Below, piece by piece: positions 24,416 to 33,477 of a DNA stretch of 64,000 nucleotides. The notes beneath the pieces were generated by a model. It was not told the DNA's origin. It saw only the letters and a list, made by a program, of their open reading frames with translations, and ran no database searches. This DNA is from Gaiellaceae bacterium (GTDB lineage Bacteria; Actinomycetota; Thermoleophilia; Gaiellales; Gaiellaceae): positions 1-64,000 of the forward strand of contig BPGK01000001.1 in assembly GCA_026002995.1 (NCBI GenBank), read 5' to 3'. The position numbers were made by a program, and so were the translations under genes. Within the stretch, counting starts at the first letter, position 1. Each line of letters begins with the position of its first letter.

Positions 24416-25822
24416 CTACGGCGAGAGAGCGCTCTCGAGCGCCCCTGGCACGAGACCGCTCCGCGGGCCGATGTCGTCCGCGAGCAGCAGCACCGCTCCC
24501 GGCGGCGGCACGTCGGCGCCTGCGGACGTCGGGACGTAGACCCGACCTGCGGAGAACGAGATGTCCTGCGCGCGACGCCAGGCGAGCAGGATCGGGTACG
24601 GCGCGATCACGCCGTCGTACCCGAGCCCCACCATGGCCGCCGGATGGATCTCGAAGTGCAAGTGCGGAAGCCCGCCGTCCGCGTCACCGGTGTCGCCCAC
24701 GAACCCGATCACGTCACCCGCCTTCACCTCGCGCCCCTCGACGGCGAGCGGCGAGTAGGCGGAGAGGTGAGCGTAGTAGAACTCGTTGCCGCTCCGATCT
24801 CGGAGCCACAGCCGGTAACCCCCGATCTTCGTGAAGCCGATCGTGTGCAGAACGCCGTCGGCGACCGCGAGCACGGGCGCCCCGGAAGGGGCGAAGATGT
24901 CCTCCCCGTGGTGCCAGCCACCGGGGACGTTCGGCCTCGGCGCCCCGAAGCTGTCTCCGAACGAGACAGGCCCGTACACGGGGAACACGTAGCCGCTCTC
25001 CGTGAGAGCCGCGCTCACCCGCGGTGGCACCTGGACAGGGCCACCCGGAACTGCGCCCGCGGAGGCGGACTCCGGCTCGGGGGCCCTGGGAGGAGTAGGC
25101 CGCTTCGGCGGCTCTGCCGGCGGGCTCTCCGGCCGGGGAGACGTGGGAGGCGTCGGACGTCCTCGCTCGGCGACGGCCGTCGCCTCCGCGCTTCCGACGA
25201 CAATCTCCGTCCCGGCCGGAAGTCCCTGGCGCGGCTCGGCGAGGAGGACGCGCAGGGCGGTCGTGCTTCCCTGCGCGGCGAAGGGCGCCCTCGCACGCGC
25301 CCCCGCATCCTGCGCGAGCACGGTCAGCGACCCCCACTCCCCGAGCCGGACGGTCGTCCCGGGGGTCGCCGCGACGTCTTGGCCGAGGACGCGGAGGCCC
25401 TGCACCTCGGAGCGCGCGAGATCGGCGCCCGCCGTCCGTGGGCTCGCTCCGGCGCTCACGGCGGCGCTCACGCGCGAGGCGACGACGGCGCCCTCGAAGA
25501 GCGAGACGACGACCGCCTCCGCCGAGGCCTGCGCAGTCGACGCCTCACCGCTCAGCGCGGAGACCGCCGCGCGCGAGCGGCCGAGGCTGACGATCGAGCC
25601 GTCCGCCGGGTATGCGAAGGACTGCACCTCGACGCTCGGGCTCGTCGGCCAGCGAACGGCTCCGAGCTCGACGCCCTCCCGGCCCGGCACGTTGACCCGG
25701 ACGATCGTCGCGCTCGCACCGGTTATCGCCGACGCCGGCGGCGGGGAGGCTGCGGCGAGCGTCGCGGGCAGTCCGAGCGCGGCGACGAGGGCGAGGGCGA
25801 CTCGGGCGACGACGCGCGTCAC
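24416..25822 (-). CDS. Secreted M23-family peptidoglycan endopeptidase
   Basis: Predicted 468 residues from GTG 25822, with a signal peptide (about 1-26). The N-terminal half is a beta/Ala-rich domain of unknown type, then a Pro-rich linker (about 220-255: repeated PP and PE). The C-terminal LytM/M23 domain has zinc ligands in 'GGWHHGEDIFAP' (HxxxD) and 'HLHFEIHP' (HxH). These enzymes cut peptide cross-bridges in the wall. 'VFPVYGPVSFGDSFGAPR' is the usual entry to the domain. The start overlaps the stop of the TauE-half gene by 4 nt. Confidence 0.9.
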   Translation of the reverse strand: MTRVVARVALALVAALGLPATLAAASPPPASAITGASATIVRVNVPGREGVELGAVRWPTSPSVEVQSFAYPADGSIVSLGRSRAAVSALSGEASTAQASAEAVVVSLFEGAVVASRVSAAVSAGASPRTAGADLARSEVQGLRVLGQDVAATPGTTVRLGEWGSLTVLAQDAGARARAPFAAQGSTTALRVLLAEPRQGLPAGTEIVVGSAEATAVAERGRPTPPTSPRPESPPAEPPKRPTPPRAPEPESASAGAVPGGPVQVPPRVSAALTESGYVFPVYGPVSFGDSFGAPRPNVPGGWHHGEDIFAPSGAPVLAVADGVLHTIGFTKIGGYRLWLRDRSGNEFYYAHLSAYSPLAVEGREVKAGDVIGFVGDTGDADGGLPHLHFEIHPAAMVGLGYDGVIAPYPILLAWRRAQDISFSAGRVYVPTSAGADVPPPGAVLLLADDIGPRSGLVPGALESALSP

Positions 25823-26214
25823 GGCGACTCAGGGTAGCGTCGGCTCTGGCGGCGCGCCCGCCAGACGAGCTGCGCCGCAACGGCGAACAGAAGGAGCGCG
25901 AAGAGGCGCCTGAGAGCCGACTCCGGCAGCGAGGTGGCGATCTGGGCGCCGAGCTCGACGCCCACGATCGAGACGAGGCCGAGGACGAGCGCCGTCCGCG
26001 CCCGCAGGTTGCCGTACCGCCGCTGGTTCCATGCGCCCGTAACGACGGTGGGCAGGATCGCGAGCAGGGACGTCGCCTGCGCCTCCACCTGCCCGAGACC
26101 GAGCGCGACGAGGGCGGGAACGAAGAGGATGCCCCCGCCCACGCCAAAGAGACCGGCGAGGATCCCCGCGGAGAACCCGAGCGCGAGCGCGAATACGATC
26201 GTCCAGACGGTCAC
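25819..26214 (-). CDS. Half-size TauE/SafE membrane protein (second of a pair)
   Basis: Predicted 131 residues from GTG 26214, with about four hydrophobic helices. It begins like each half of a TauE/SafE (DUF81) permease: 'AGILAGLFGVGGGILFVPAL' followed by 'QATSLLAILPTVVTGAWNQRRYG'. Full TauE/SafE exporters have about 250 residues with two such repeats; here each repeat is a separate gene, this one overlapping its partner by GTGA. The two probably associate to form one transporter for a small anion such as a sulfonate or sulfite, but the substrate is inference. Confidence 0.85.
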   Translation of the reverse strand: MTVWTIVFALALGFSAGILAGLFGVGGGILFVPALVALGLGQVEAQATSLLAILPTVVTGAWNQRRYGNLRARTALVLGLVSIVGVELGAQIATSLPESALRRLFALLLFAVAAQLVWRARRQSRRYPESP

Positions 26215-26579
26215 GAGACGAGCAGCCAGGCCCCGACGGCGACGAGGAGCGAGGCGAACCCGTACGTCAGCGTGCTCACGCGGATCCGCTGCTGGAGCGA
26301 GGACCCGGCTAGGGCACCGACCGTCGCCGGGAGCCCGACGAGCACCGCGTACCCGACGCGCACCTCGCCGCGCAGCCCGTAGACGACGACCCCGGCGAGG
26401 GCCGTGATCGCGATCGCACCGAGCGAGGTCGCGGTCGCGACGCGCTCCGGCAGCCGGAGCGCGAGGATGAGGAGCGGGACGGCGATGATCCCGCCTCCGA
26501 CGCCGAAGAGCGCCGAGAAGAGCCCCGCAACGAGCGCGATGCCGACGAGCTTCGCAGCTCCCGTCCGGTCGGCGGTCAC
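26211..26579 (-). CDS. Half-size TauE/SafE membrane protein (first of a pair)
   Basis: Predicted 122 residues, GTG-initiated and overlapping the decarboxylase stop by 4 nt. The repeat signature is 'VAGLFSALFGVGGGIIAVPLL' with 'ATATSLGAIAITALAGVVVYG' following. About four membrane helices are evident. It matches the downstream 131-residue protein in layout, and the two together have the length of one normal TauE/SafE permease. No stop-codon-containing linker joins them; the junction is a clean GTGA overlap, which argues for a genuine two-gene arrangement and not a sequencing frameshift. Confidence 0.85.
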   Translation of the reverse strand: MTADRTGAAKLVGIALVAGLFSALFGVGGGIIAVPLLILALRLPERVATATSLGAIAITALAGVVVYGLRGEVRVGYAVLVGLPATVGALAGSSLQQRIRVSTLTYGFASLLVAVGAWLLVS

Positions 26580-27883
26580 GCGTGGGCCGCCTCGCGTCGC
26601 AGAACGTCCCAGGCGAGGCGAACGTCGTCCTCCGTCGTCCGGAAGCTGCCGACGGCGAGCCGCAACACGTACCGGCCGCCGAGCCTCGTGTGGGAGAGGA
26701 AGACCTCTCCCGAAGCGTTGACCCGCTCGAGGAGGCGCTCGTTCTCCTCGTCCGAGCCCTCGCGTCGGAAGCAGACGACCGAGAACGGCCGCGGGGCGAC
26801 GACCTCCCAGCCGGGCTCTTCACGCACCCACCCCTCGAACAGGCGGGCGAGACGGACGTGCTCGCGGATCCGCTCCTGCAACCCCGAGCGCCCGAGGCAG
26901 CGGAGCACGGCCCAGAGCTTGAGCGCGCGGAAGCGGCGGCCGAGGACCTGGGTGTACTCGCTGAGGCTCGCGACCTCCTCCGCCGCGCGGAGGTACTCCG
27001 GAACGAGGCTGAACGCGTCGCGGAAGACGTCTGGACGCCGCGTCCACAGCGTCGAGCAGTCCATCGTCACGCCGAGCCACTTGTGCGGGTTGACGACGAC
27101 GGAGTCCGCGCGCTCCCAGCCGGCGAAGCGGTCGCGAAGCTCCGGGCAGACGGCCGCCGCGCCCGCATAGGCGGCGTCGACGTGCAGCCACGCTCCCGCC
27201 TCCGCGCACCGGTCTGCGATCGCGGGAACCGGGTCGACCGAGGTGGAGGACGTCGTTCCGATGGTGGCGACGACCGCGCAGGCCTCATCGAGCTCGAGGA
27301 GCTCGGCTCGCAGCCGGAACGCCTCGTCCACGGGCACCTTGCGCAGCTCGAGCTCGAGGAGCCTCGCGGCCTTCTCGACCGAGGAGTGGGCGTGCTCGGA
27401 GCAGAGCACGACGCGCCTTCCCGGGCGCGCATGCCGCGCCGCCGCGAGTGCGACGAGCGTGCTCGTCGAGGCCGTGTCCTCGATGTGGCCGTGCAGCCCG
27501 GCCGGAAGGCCGAGGAGCTGCGCAAGCCAGTCGAGCGTCAGCTCCTCGAGCTCCTGGAGCGCGGGCGATGTGCGCCAGAGGATGCCGACCTGGTTGAGGC
27601 CGGCGATCAGGAGCTCTGCGAGCACGCTCGGCTCCGACCCCGTCGTCGCGAAGTACGCGAAGAAGCGGGGGCTCTGCCAGTGGGTGGTCCCGGGGAGGAG
27701 CACGGCGTCGAGATCCTCGAGCACGGCGGCGAAGGGCTCGGGGTCGTCCGGCGGCGAGGAGGGGAGCGCGGCACGGATCGCACCGGGCTCGACGCGCGCG
27801 AGCACCGGGCGCTCGCGCACGCCCTCGAGGTACGAGGCGACCCACTCGAGCGCGGCGGCGCCGTCCTCGCGGAACGTGCTCAT
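26576..27883 (-). CDS. Pyridoxal-phosphate-dependent decarboxylase, aromatic amino acid type
   Basis: Predicted 435 residues from ATG 27883, overlapping the polX stop by ATGA. It is a group II decarboxylase. 'ARVEPGAIRAALP' and 'HWQSPRFFAYFATTGS' match the aromatic-L-amino-acid decarboxylase N-terminus. PLP contacts are in 'TASTSTLVALAAAR', 'SEHAHSSVEKA' (stacking His), 'LHVDAAYAG' (D236) and 'NPHKWLGV' with Schiff-base K268. Substrates in the family include tryptophan, tyrosine, phenylalanine and DOPA; the sequence does not discriminate between them. It lies between polX and the TauE pair, all coupled, with no evident shared pathway. Confidence 0.9.
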   Translation of the reverse strand: MSTFREDGAAALEWVASYLEGVRERPVLARVEPGAIRAALPSSPPDDPEPFAAVLEDLDAVLLPGTTHWQSPRFFAYFATTGSEPSVLAELLIAGLNQVGILWRTSPALQELEELTLDWLAQLLGLPAGLHGHIEDTASTSTLVALAAARHARPGRRVVLCSEHAHSSVEKAARLLELELRKVPVDEAFRLRAELLELDEACAVVATIGTTSSTSVDPVPAIADRCAEAGAWLHVDAAYAGAAAVCPELRDRFAGWERADSVVVNPHKWLGVTMDCSTLWTRRPDVFRDAFSLVPEYLRAAEEVASLSEYTQVLGRRFRALKLWAVLRCLGRSGLQERIREHVRLARLFEGWVREEPGWEVVAPRPFSVVCFRREGSDEENERLLERVNASGEVFLSHTRLGGRYVLRLAVGSFRTTEDDVRLAWDVLRREAAHA

Positions 27884-29598
27884 CGCCTGCGCGGCCTCGC
27901 GATGTGCGACCACGGCCGGGTGTTCAGCACCTGCTCGCGCGTTAGCCAGGCGCGTCGCGCGACCGCGATCCCGAGCTCGGCGTACGCGAGCGCCGAGGTC
28001 GAGTGCGCGTCGCTCGTCACCGGGATCCGCACCCCGGCTTCGCCCGCGAGGCGCGCGTGCACGTCCCGCAGGTCGAGCCGGTCGGGCTGCGAGTTGATCT
28101 CGAGAGCGGTTCCCGTCTCGACGGCGCGCTCGACGACCCGCTCGATGTCGATGTCGGCGCCCGGGCGCCTGAGCAGGCGGCGCCCGGTGAGGTGCCCGAT
28201 GCAGTCGACGTGCGGGTTGTCCATCGCAGCGAGCACGCGCTCGGTCGGGTTGCGGTCGAGCGCAGAGTGGAGCGAAGCCACCACCCAGTCGAGCTCGGAG
28301 AGGACGTCGTCGCCGAGGTCGAGCGACCCGTCGGCGCGGATGTTGACCTCGACTCCCCGCAGGACGCGGAACCGACCGAGCCTCGCCTCGAGCGACTCGA
28401 TCTCCTCCCACTGCGCTTCGAGCCGACCGTCGCGCAGGTAGTGGGAGTGGTCGGTGACGCAGAGGTAGGAGAGCCCGCGCGCCTTGGCCGCCCGCGCCAG
28501 CTCCTCGATAGTCGCCTTGCCGTCCGCGGACCAGGTCGAGTGCGCGTGCAGCTCGCCGCGCAGGTCGCCGAGCTCGACGAGCGCCGGGAGCTCTCCTCGC
28601 CGCGCGGCCTCGAGCTCGCCGGCGTTCTCCCGCAGCTCGGGCGGGATCGGCTGGTACCCGAGGTACGTGTACAGCTCCTCTTCGCTCGCGTGCGTGACGA
28701 CCTCGCCGGTGTCCACGATCGTCACCCCGTACTCGGAGATCGAGAGCCCCCGACGCTGCGCCTCCTCGCGGAGCGCGACGTTGTGCTCCTTCGACCCCGT
28801 GAAGTGCTGGAGGACGTTGCCGAAGCACTCGGGAGCGACGACCCGCAGGTCGAAACGGAGACCCTGGTGGTCGACGATGGTCGCCTTCGTCTCGCCCCTC
28901 GCGACGATCTCGGCGACCCACGGGGCCTCGCAGAAGGCAGCGATGAGCGCCCTGGGCTCGTTCGAGGTCGCGACGAGGTCGAGGTCGCGCACGGTCTCGC
29001 GGCGGCGGCGGACGCTTCCTGCCTCGGAGACCGCGATCGCCGCCGGGTGCGCTGCGAGCTCCTCGACGACGCGCTGGACGGCGGGCAGCGCGCGACCGAG
29101 CAGAGCGCGCTCCTCCGCAGGCGCGCGCCGCCCCGCCCCCTCCGCGAGCGCAGCGAGGATCTTCTCCTCGCTGCGCGGGCCGAGCCCCGAGAGGTTGCGC
29201 AGCCGCCGCTCGCGCGCAGCCGCCTCGAGCCCCTCGAGCGTCGTGATCCCGAGCTCGGTCCAGATGCGGGCGGCCGTCTTCGGCCCCACCCCGGGGAGGC
29301 GCAGGAAGTCGACAACGCCAGGGGGGACGAGCGCGCGCCGCTTGCTCAGAGCGCGCATCTCCCCCTCCTGCACCGCCTCGACCACCTTCTGCTCGATCGT
29401 CCGGCCGATCCCCGGAAGCTCCCTCGCCTTGCCCGCCAGAGCGAGCTCCGCGACAGGGCCCGGCGTCTCCCGGATGCGCGCGGCGGCACGCCGGTACGCC
29501 AGGACGCGGAAGGACTCCTCGCCCAGGATCTCGGACAGGTCGGCGAGCAGCTCGAGCTGCTCCGCGAGGTCGTCGTTCCGTGGCAGGGTCGCGGGCAT
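27880..29598 (-). CDS. polX: DNA polymerase X / 3'-5' exonuclease (PolX)
   Basis: Predicted 572 residues from ATG 29598. The N-terminal region has helix-hairpin-helix DNA-binding repeats ('RELPGIGRTIEQKVVEA', 'LRLPGVGPKTAARIWTELG'). A family X nucleotidyltransferase palm follows: 'EAGSVRRRRETVRDLDLVA', with the metal-binding Asp pair. The C-terminal PHP domain (about 335-560) has 'ELHAHSTWSADGKATIEE', 'CVTDHSHYL' and 'VTSDAHST', giving Mn-dependent exonuclease activity. Bacterial PolX fills short gaps in base-excision repair. The frame upstream of 29598 overlaps the divergent mannosyltransferase gene and was not used. Confidence 0.92.
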   Translation of the reverse strand: MPATLPRNDDLAEQLELLADLSEILGEESFRVLAYRRAAARIRETPGPVAELALAGKARELPGIGRTIEQKVVEAVQEGEMRALSKRRALVPPGVVDFLRLPGVGPKTAARIWTELGITTLEGLEAAARERRLRNLSGLGPRSEEKILAALAEGAGRRAPAEERALLGRALPAVQRVVEELAAHPAAIAVSEAGSVRRRRETVRDLDLVATSNEPRALIAAFCEAPWVAEIVARGETKATIVDHQGLRFDLRVVAPECFGNVLQHFTGSKEHNVALREEAQRRGLSISEYGVTIVDTGEVVTHASEEELYTYLGYQPIPPELRENAGELEAARRGELPALVELGDLRGELHAHSTWSADGKATIEELARAAKARGLSYLCVTDHSHYLRDGRLEAQWEEIESLEARLGRFRVLRGVEVNIRADGSLDLGDDVLSELDWVVASLHSALDRNPTERVLAAMDNPHVDCIGHLTGRRLLRRPGADIDIERVVERAVETGTALEINSQPDRLDLRDVHARLAGEAGVRIPVTSDAHSTSALAYAELGIAVARRAWLTREQVLNTRPWSHIARPRRR

Positions 29599-29654
29599 GC
29601 GGCGATGATACGGAGGGGCGGGGGAACCCGGCCCTGCGTCGCGAACTCGTTCCC

Positions 29655-30398
29655 GTGCCCGCTTCATTCCGCTCCCGCCCGCGCGCAGTGGTCTGCCTGC
29701 CGACCTACAACGAGCGCGAGAACCTCGCGCCCATGGTCGAGGCGCTCGCAGGGGTGCTCGACACGAACCGCGACCGCGTCCTCGTCGTCGACGACGCGTC
29801 GCCCGACGGCACGGGCGAGCTCGCCGACCGGCTGGCTGCGGAGCTCGACTGGGTGTCGGTCCTCCATCGGCCGGAGAAGCAGGGGATCGGGCCGGCCTAC
29901 GTCGCCGGCTTCCGGCGCGCCCTCGCCGAGGGCGCCGAGCTCGTGCTCGAGATGGACTGCGACTTCTCGCACGACCCCCGAGACGTCCCGCGTCTCATCG
30001 CCGCCTCCGAGGAGGCCGATCTCGTGCTCGGCTCCCGCTACGTGCCGGGCGGGGGGACCGAGAACTGGGGCCTCGTGCGGCGCGCGGTGTCGCGCGGCGG
30101 TTGCCTGTACGCGCAGGTCGTGCTCGGCGTCGGCGTCCGCGACCTCACCGGCGGCTTCAAGTGCTTCCGCCGCACGGCGCTCGAGGCCATCGACCTCGAC
30201 GCGGTCTCGGCGCACGGGTACGCGTTCCAGATCGAGACCACGTACCGCGTGCTCCGCGCAGGACTCCGCGTCCGCGAGCTCCCCATCCGCTTCACGGAGC
30301 GACGCGCCGGGGCGTCGAAGATGACGGGCGCTATCGTCCTCGAGGCGATCTGGAAGGTCCCGCTCCTGCGCCTGCGCGCCCTCACGGGTCGCCTGTAG
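29655..30398 (+). CDS. Polyprenol-phosphate mannosyltransferase-like GT2 enzyme
   Basis: Predicted 247 residues from GTG 29655, beginning 56 bp from the divergent polX start. It is a family 2 glycosyltransferase of the dolichol-phosphate mannose synthase group: 'VCLPTYNERENL', 'VVDDASPDGTGELAD', 'KQGIGPAYVAGFRRAL', 'EMDCDFSHDPRDVPRL' (DxD metal site), 'GSRYVPGG' and 'DLTGGFKCFRR'. It probably transfers mannose from GDP-mannose to polyprenol phosphate on the cytoplasmic face, supplying membrane mannosyltransferases. No C-terminal membrane domain is present. Confidence 0.88.
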   Translation: MPASFRSRPRAVVCLPTYNERENLAPMVEALAGVLDTNRDRVLVVDDASPDGTGELADRLAAELDWVSVLHRPEKQGIGPAYVAGFRRALAEGAELVLEMDCDFSHDPRDVPRLIAASEEADLVLGSRYVPGGGTENWGLVRRAVSRGGCLYAQVVLGVGVRDLTGGFKCFRRTALEAIDLDAVSAHGYAFQIETTYRVLRAGLRVRELPIRFTERRAGASKMTGAIVLEAIWKVPLLRLRALTGRL

Positions 30399-30512
30399 GG
30401 ATCGCCTCTCGACGAGTCCCGTCCGCTCGCGCGCGGATGATTCCCCCCACTCGACATCAGAGCGGAGAAGGACCGGGCTGCACGACCCGGTGCCGTTCCG
30501 TACCCTGGCCGG

Positions 30513-30827
30513 GTGCGCGAGGTGACCGACGAAACCTTCGTCGACGAGGTGCTCCGATCAGAGCTCCCGGTCGTCGTGGACTTCTTCGCCCCCTGGTGCA
30601 AGCCGTGCGAGAGGATCGAGCCACTCCTCCGCGAGCTCGCGGAGGAGTGGCGGGGCCGCGTCGGCTTCACGCGCCTGAACATCGAGGAGAGCCTGGGCAC
30701 ACCCGGGCGCCTCGGCGTCCTCTCGATCCCGACCGTGATCCTCTTCGCGGGCGGCGAGGAGCGTGCGCGCGTGGTGGGAGCGCAGCCGCGCTCGCGGTAC
30801 GTGGAGGCCTTCTCGTCGTGGCTGTGA
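30513..30827 (+). CDS. Thioredoxin
   Basis: Predicted 104 residues, GTG-initiated. Classical thioredoxin fold with 'VVVDFFAPWCKPCERI': active site W28-C29-K30-P31-C32, the middle pair being Lys-Pro where Escherichia coli Trx1 has Gly-Pro. 'LGVLSIPTVILFAGGEE' carries the cis-proline. No signal peptide, so it is a cytoplasmic disulfide reductase or a protein-specific thioredoxin. It overlaps the next gene by GTGA. Confidence 0.92.
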   Translation: MREVTDETFVDEVLRSELPVVVDFFAPWCKPCERIEPLLRELAEEWRGRVGFTRLNIEESLGTPGRLGVLSIPTVILFAGGEERARVVGAQPRSRYVEAFSSWL

Positions 30828-31210
30828 GCACGAGCGAGCTCGCCGAGGTCGGGGAGCGGCTCCTCGACGCGATCGCCGGCCGAGACTACGCGCGGATCGC
30901 CGAGTGCTTCGCGCGCGACGCGTCCTTCCGCGTCCTGACCCCAGGCCCGCTCCGCGAGCACACGGGGCCCGAGGAGGCTGCCGAGCGCTACCGCTTCTGG
31001 CTCCAGCCGCTCGAGAACTTCGAGGTCTTGGAGGGAGACGCGACGACGATCGCGGATCGCGTCCGCATCCGGTATCGCTTCCGCGGTCGCGACCCCGACA
31101 AGGGCTGGCAGCTCAACGAGCACACGGGCTACGCCTCCGTGGAGGACGGCGAGATCACGTCCCTGATCCTCACGTGCGCCGGCTTCCGCCCGACCGCACC
31201 GCCCGCCTGA
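30824..31210 (+). CDS. SnoaL/NTF2-like fold protein
   Basis: Predicted 128 residues from GTG 30824 (GTGA overlap with the thioredoxin gene). The N-terminus 'ERLLDAIAGRDYARIAECFARDASFRV' and the later 'HTGPEEAAERYRFW' and 'NEHTGYASVEDGEITSLIL' match the cone-shaped NTF2-like domain found in polyketide cyclases, isomerases and many uncharacterised proteins. No conserved catalytic set was identified, so the activity is unknown. Co-translation with thioredoxin may be incidental. Confidence 0.75.
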   Translation: MSTSELAEVGERLLDAIAGRDYARIAECFARDASFRVLTPGPLREHTGPEEAAERYRFWLQPLENFEVLEGDATTIADRVRIRYRFRGRDPDKGWQLNEHTGYASVEDGEITSLILTCAGFRPTAPPA

Positions 31211-31229
31211 GCCTGCGACACTGGCCGCC

Positions 31230-33467
31230 GTGACGGCCGAGCTCACGGCGACCTGGGACGACCTGCTCATCGGGGAGGAGGTCGTCTACCGAGGCGTCGA
31301 GCCGGCCCGCGAGGGCCGCACGGAGCCGCTCCCCGCAGAGCTCGACCCTCGCGTCGCCTCGGCGCTCGTCGCGGCCGGGGTGACGGCGCTCTACCGTCAT
31401 CAGGCCGAAGCCTGGGAGGCGGCCCGCCGGGGCGAGAACGTCATCGTGACCACCGGCACCGCCTCCGGGAAATCGCTCGCCTTCAACCTCCCCGTGCTCG
31501 ACACGCTCGCCCGCGACCCGAAAACGCGGGCGCTCTACCTCTACCCGACGAAGGCCCTCGCCCAGGACCAGGCGCGCTCACTCGCGGACCTCCGCCTGCG
31601 TGGATTGCGGCCGGCGATCTACGACGGCGACACGCCCGCGGAGCGACGCTGGCAGGTGCGCACGTGGGCGAGCCTCGTCCTCACGAACCCCGACATGCTG
31701 CACGTCGGCATCCTGCCGCACCACGACCGCTGGGGCGACGTCCTCGCCAACCTCGCCTACGTCGTCGTCGACGAGGCGCACGTCTACCGCGGCGTCTTCG
31801 GATCGCACGTCGCGAACGTCCTGCGGCGCTTGCGGCGGCTCGCGCGCCTCTACGGCGCGACCCCCCGGTTCCTCCTTGCGTCGGCGACGATTGCGAACCC
31901 GGGGGAGCTCGCGCTCGAGTTGACCGGCGAGCGGGCGACGGTCGTCGACGTGGACTCCGCGCCTCGTGCGGAACGTGAGATCGCGATCTGGAACCCGCCG
32001 CTCCTCGACATCGACCTCGGCCTGCGCGCGAGCCCGCTCGGTGACGCCGCCCGCCTCCTCGCGACCCTCGTCTCCCGCGGGCTGCGGACGATCTGCTTCG
32101 CGAAGAGCCGTCGGGCCGCAGAGCTCGTCCACCGCTTCGCCGTCGAGCGCCTCGACCCCGAGATCGCCGGCCGGCTCGCCCCCTACCGGGCCGGGTACAC
32201 GCCCGAGCAGCGACGCGAGATCGAGCGGCGACTCGTCGCAGGCGAGCTGCTCGGGGTCACGGCAACCGACGCGCTCGAGCTCGGCATCGACATCGGCCTC
32301 CTCGACTGCGCGGTCTCGGTCGGGTTTCCGGGCACCGTCGCCTCGCTCCGCCAACAGTGGGGACGTGCCGGACGACGGGGGCGAGGGCTCGCCGTGCTGA
32401 TCGCCTCCGACGACGCTCTCGACCAGTTCTTCGCCCGCGAGCCGGACGCGCTCCTCTCGCGCCGAGTGGAGGCCGCGATCCTCGACCACTCGAACCCGCG
32501 GATCCTCGACCCACACGTCCTCGCAGCGGCGTTCGAGGCGCCGCTCGCCGAGGAGGACGGGGAGGTGCTGGGCCACGAGGCGCTGCGGCGCGCCGCGGTG
32601 CTCCCCGAGCTCGCACGCACGCCCGCCGGCTGGGTCTGGAAGGGGCGCGACTACCCCGCCGCTCGCGTCTCCCTCCGCTCGGGCGATCCCGAGGCGTTCG
32701 CCATCGTCGACGCCTCCTCCGGCGCCCTGCTCGGTTCCGTCGAGCGCGAGCGCGCGTACTCGACGGTCCACGAGGGGGCCGTCTACCTCCACCTCGGAGA
32801 GCAGTACCTCGTCGAGTCCCTCGACCACGCGGCGCGGGTCGCGCTCGTCGCGCCCGCCCGGGTCGACTGGTACACGCAAGCGAAGGAGGAGACCGAGACC
32901 GTGATCGAGGAGACGCTGCGCGTCGAGGAGCGGCTCGGGATCGAGCTCTCGTTCGGACGCATCTCGGTCACCGGGCAGGTCGTCGGCTACGCGCGACGGG
33001 CCGTGCAGGACGGCTCGACCATCGACGTCGTCCCGCTCCTCATGCCCGAGACGACGTTCGAGACGGAGGCGATCTGGTTCTCGCCCCGCGCCGAGGACCT
33101 CGAGGGGCTCGAGCGCATGCCGACCCTGCTCGGCACGCTGCACGCCGCCGAGCACGCGCTCATCGCACTGCTCCCGCTCCAGGCGATGTGCGACCGCTGG
33201 GACATCGGGGGGCTCTCGACGAACCTCCACCCCCAGACGGGCCAGCCGACGATCTTCGTCTACGACGGGCACGCCGGCGGGGTCGGGATCGCCGAGCGCG
33301 GGTTCGCGCGCTTCGAGGACTGGGTCGAGGACACGATGCGTCTCCTCGAGCGCTGCCCGTGCCGGTCGGGGTGTCCCTCCTGCGTGCAGAGCCCGAAGTG
33401 CGGGAACCTCAACGAGCCGCTCGACAAGGACGGCGCCCGTACGCTCCTCGCGCGCCTACGCCGCTAG
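31230..33467 (+). CDS. MrfA-like DEAH-box helicase with C-terminal four-cysteine zinc motif
   Basis: Predicted 745 residues, GTG-initiated. The superfamily 2 helicase core has Walker A 'TTGTASGKSLAFNLP', Walker B 'VVVDEAHVYRG', motif III 'LASATIANP' and 'QQWGRAGRRGRG' as motif VI. A C-terminal DUF1998-type region ends with 'CPCRSGCPSCVQSPKCGN', four or more cysteines that bind zinc in the MrfA/Hrq1 group. Bacillus MrfA unwinds DNA in mitomycin-lesion repair together with the exonuclease MrfB; no mrfB is adjacent here. Alternative name: DEAD/DEAH helicase, DUF1998 family. Confidence 0.88.
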   Translation: MTAELTATWDDLLIGEEVVYRGVEPAREGRTEPLPAELDPRVASALVAAGVTALYRHQAEAWEAARRGENVIVTTGTASGKSLAFNLPVLDTLARDPKTRALYLYPTKALAQDQARSLADLRLRGLRPAIYDGDTPAERRWQVRTWASLVLTNPDMLHVGILPHHDRWGDVLANLAYVVVDEAHVYRGVFGSHVANVLRRLRRLARLYGATPRFLLASATIANPGELALELTGERATVVDVDSAPRAEREIAIWNPPLLDIDLGLRASPLGDAARLLATLVSRGLRTICFAKSRRAAELVHRFAVERLDPEIAGRLAPYRAGYTPEQRREIERRLVAGELLGVTATDALELGIDIGLLDCAVSVGFPGTVASLRQQWGRAGRRGRGLAVLIASDDALDQFFAREPDALLSRRVEAAILDHSNPRILDPHVLAAAFEAPLAEEDGEVLGHEALRRAAVLPELARTPAGWVWKGRDYPAARVSLRSGDPEAFAIVDASSGALLGSVERERAYSTVHEGAVYLHLGEQYLVESLDHAARVALVAPARVDWYTQAKEETETVIEETLRVEERLGIELSFGRISVTGQVVGYARRAVQDGSTIDVVPLLMPETTFETEAIWFSPRAEDLEGLERMPTLLGTLHAAEHALIALLPLQAMCDRWDIGGLSTNLHPQTGQPTIFVYDGHAGGVGIAERGFARFEDWVEDTMRLLERCPCRSGCPSCVQSPKCGNLNEPLDKDGARTLLARLRR

Positions 33468-33477
33468 CAGGCTGCTT

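Noticed and set aside
20722-24834. A 1370-codon plus-strand open frame
   Set aside because: It is antisense to rfbA, the MMPL gene and their neighbours, is low-complexity (Arg/Asp/Glu/Ala-rich), crosses several well-supported genes and shows no domain. High GC makes antisense stops rare.
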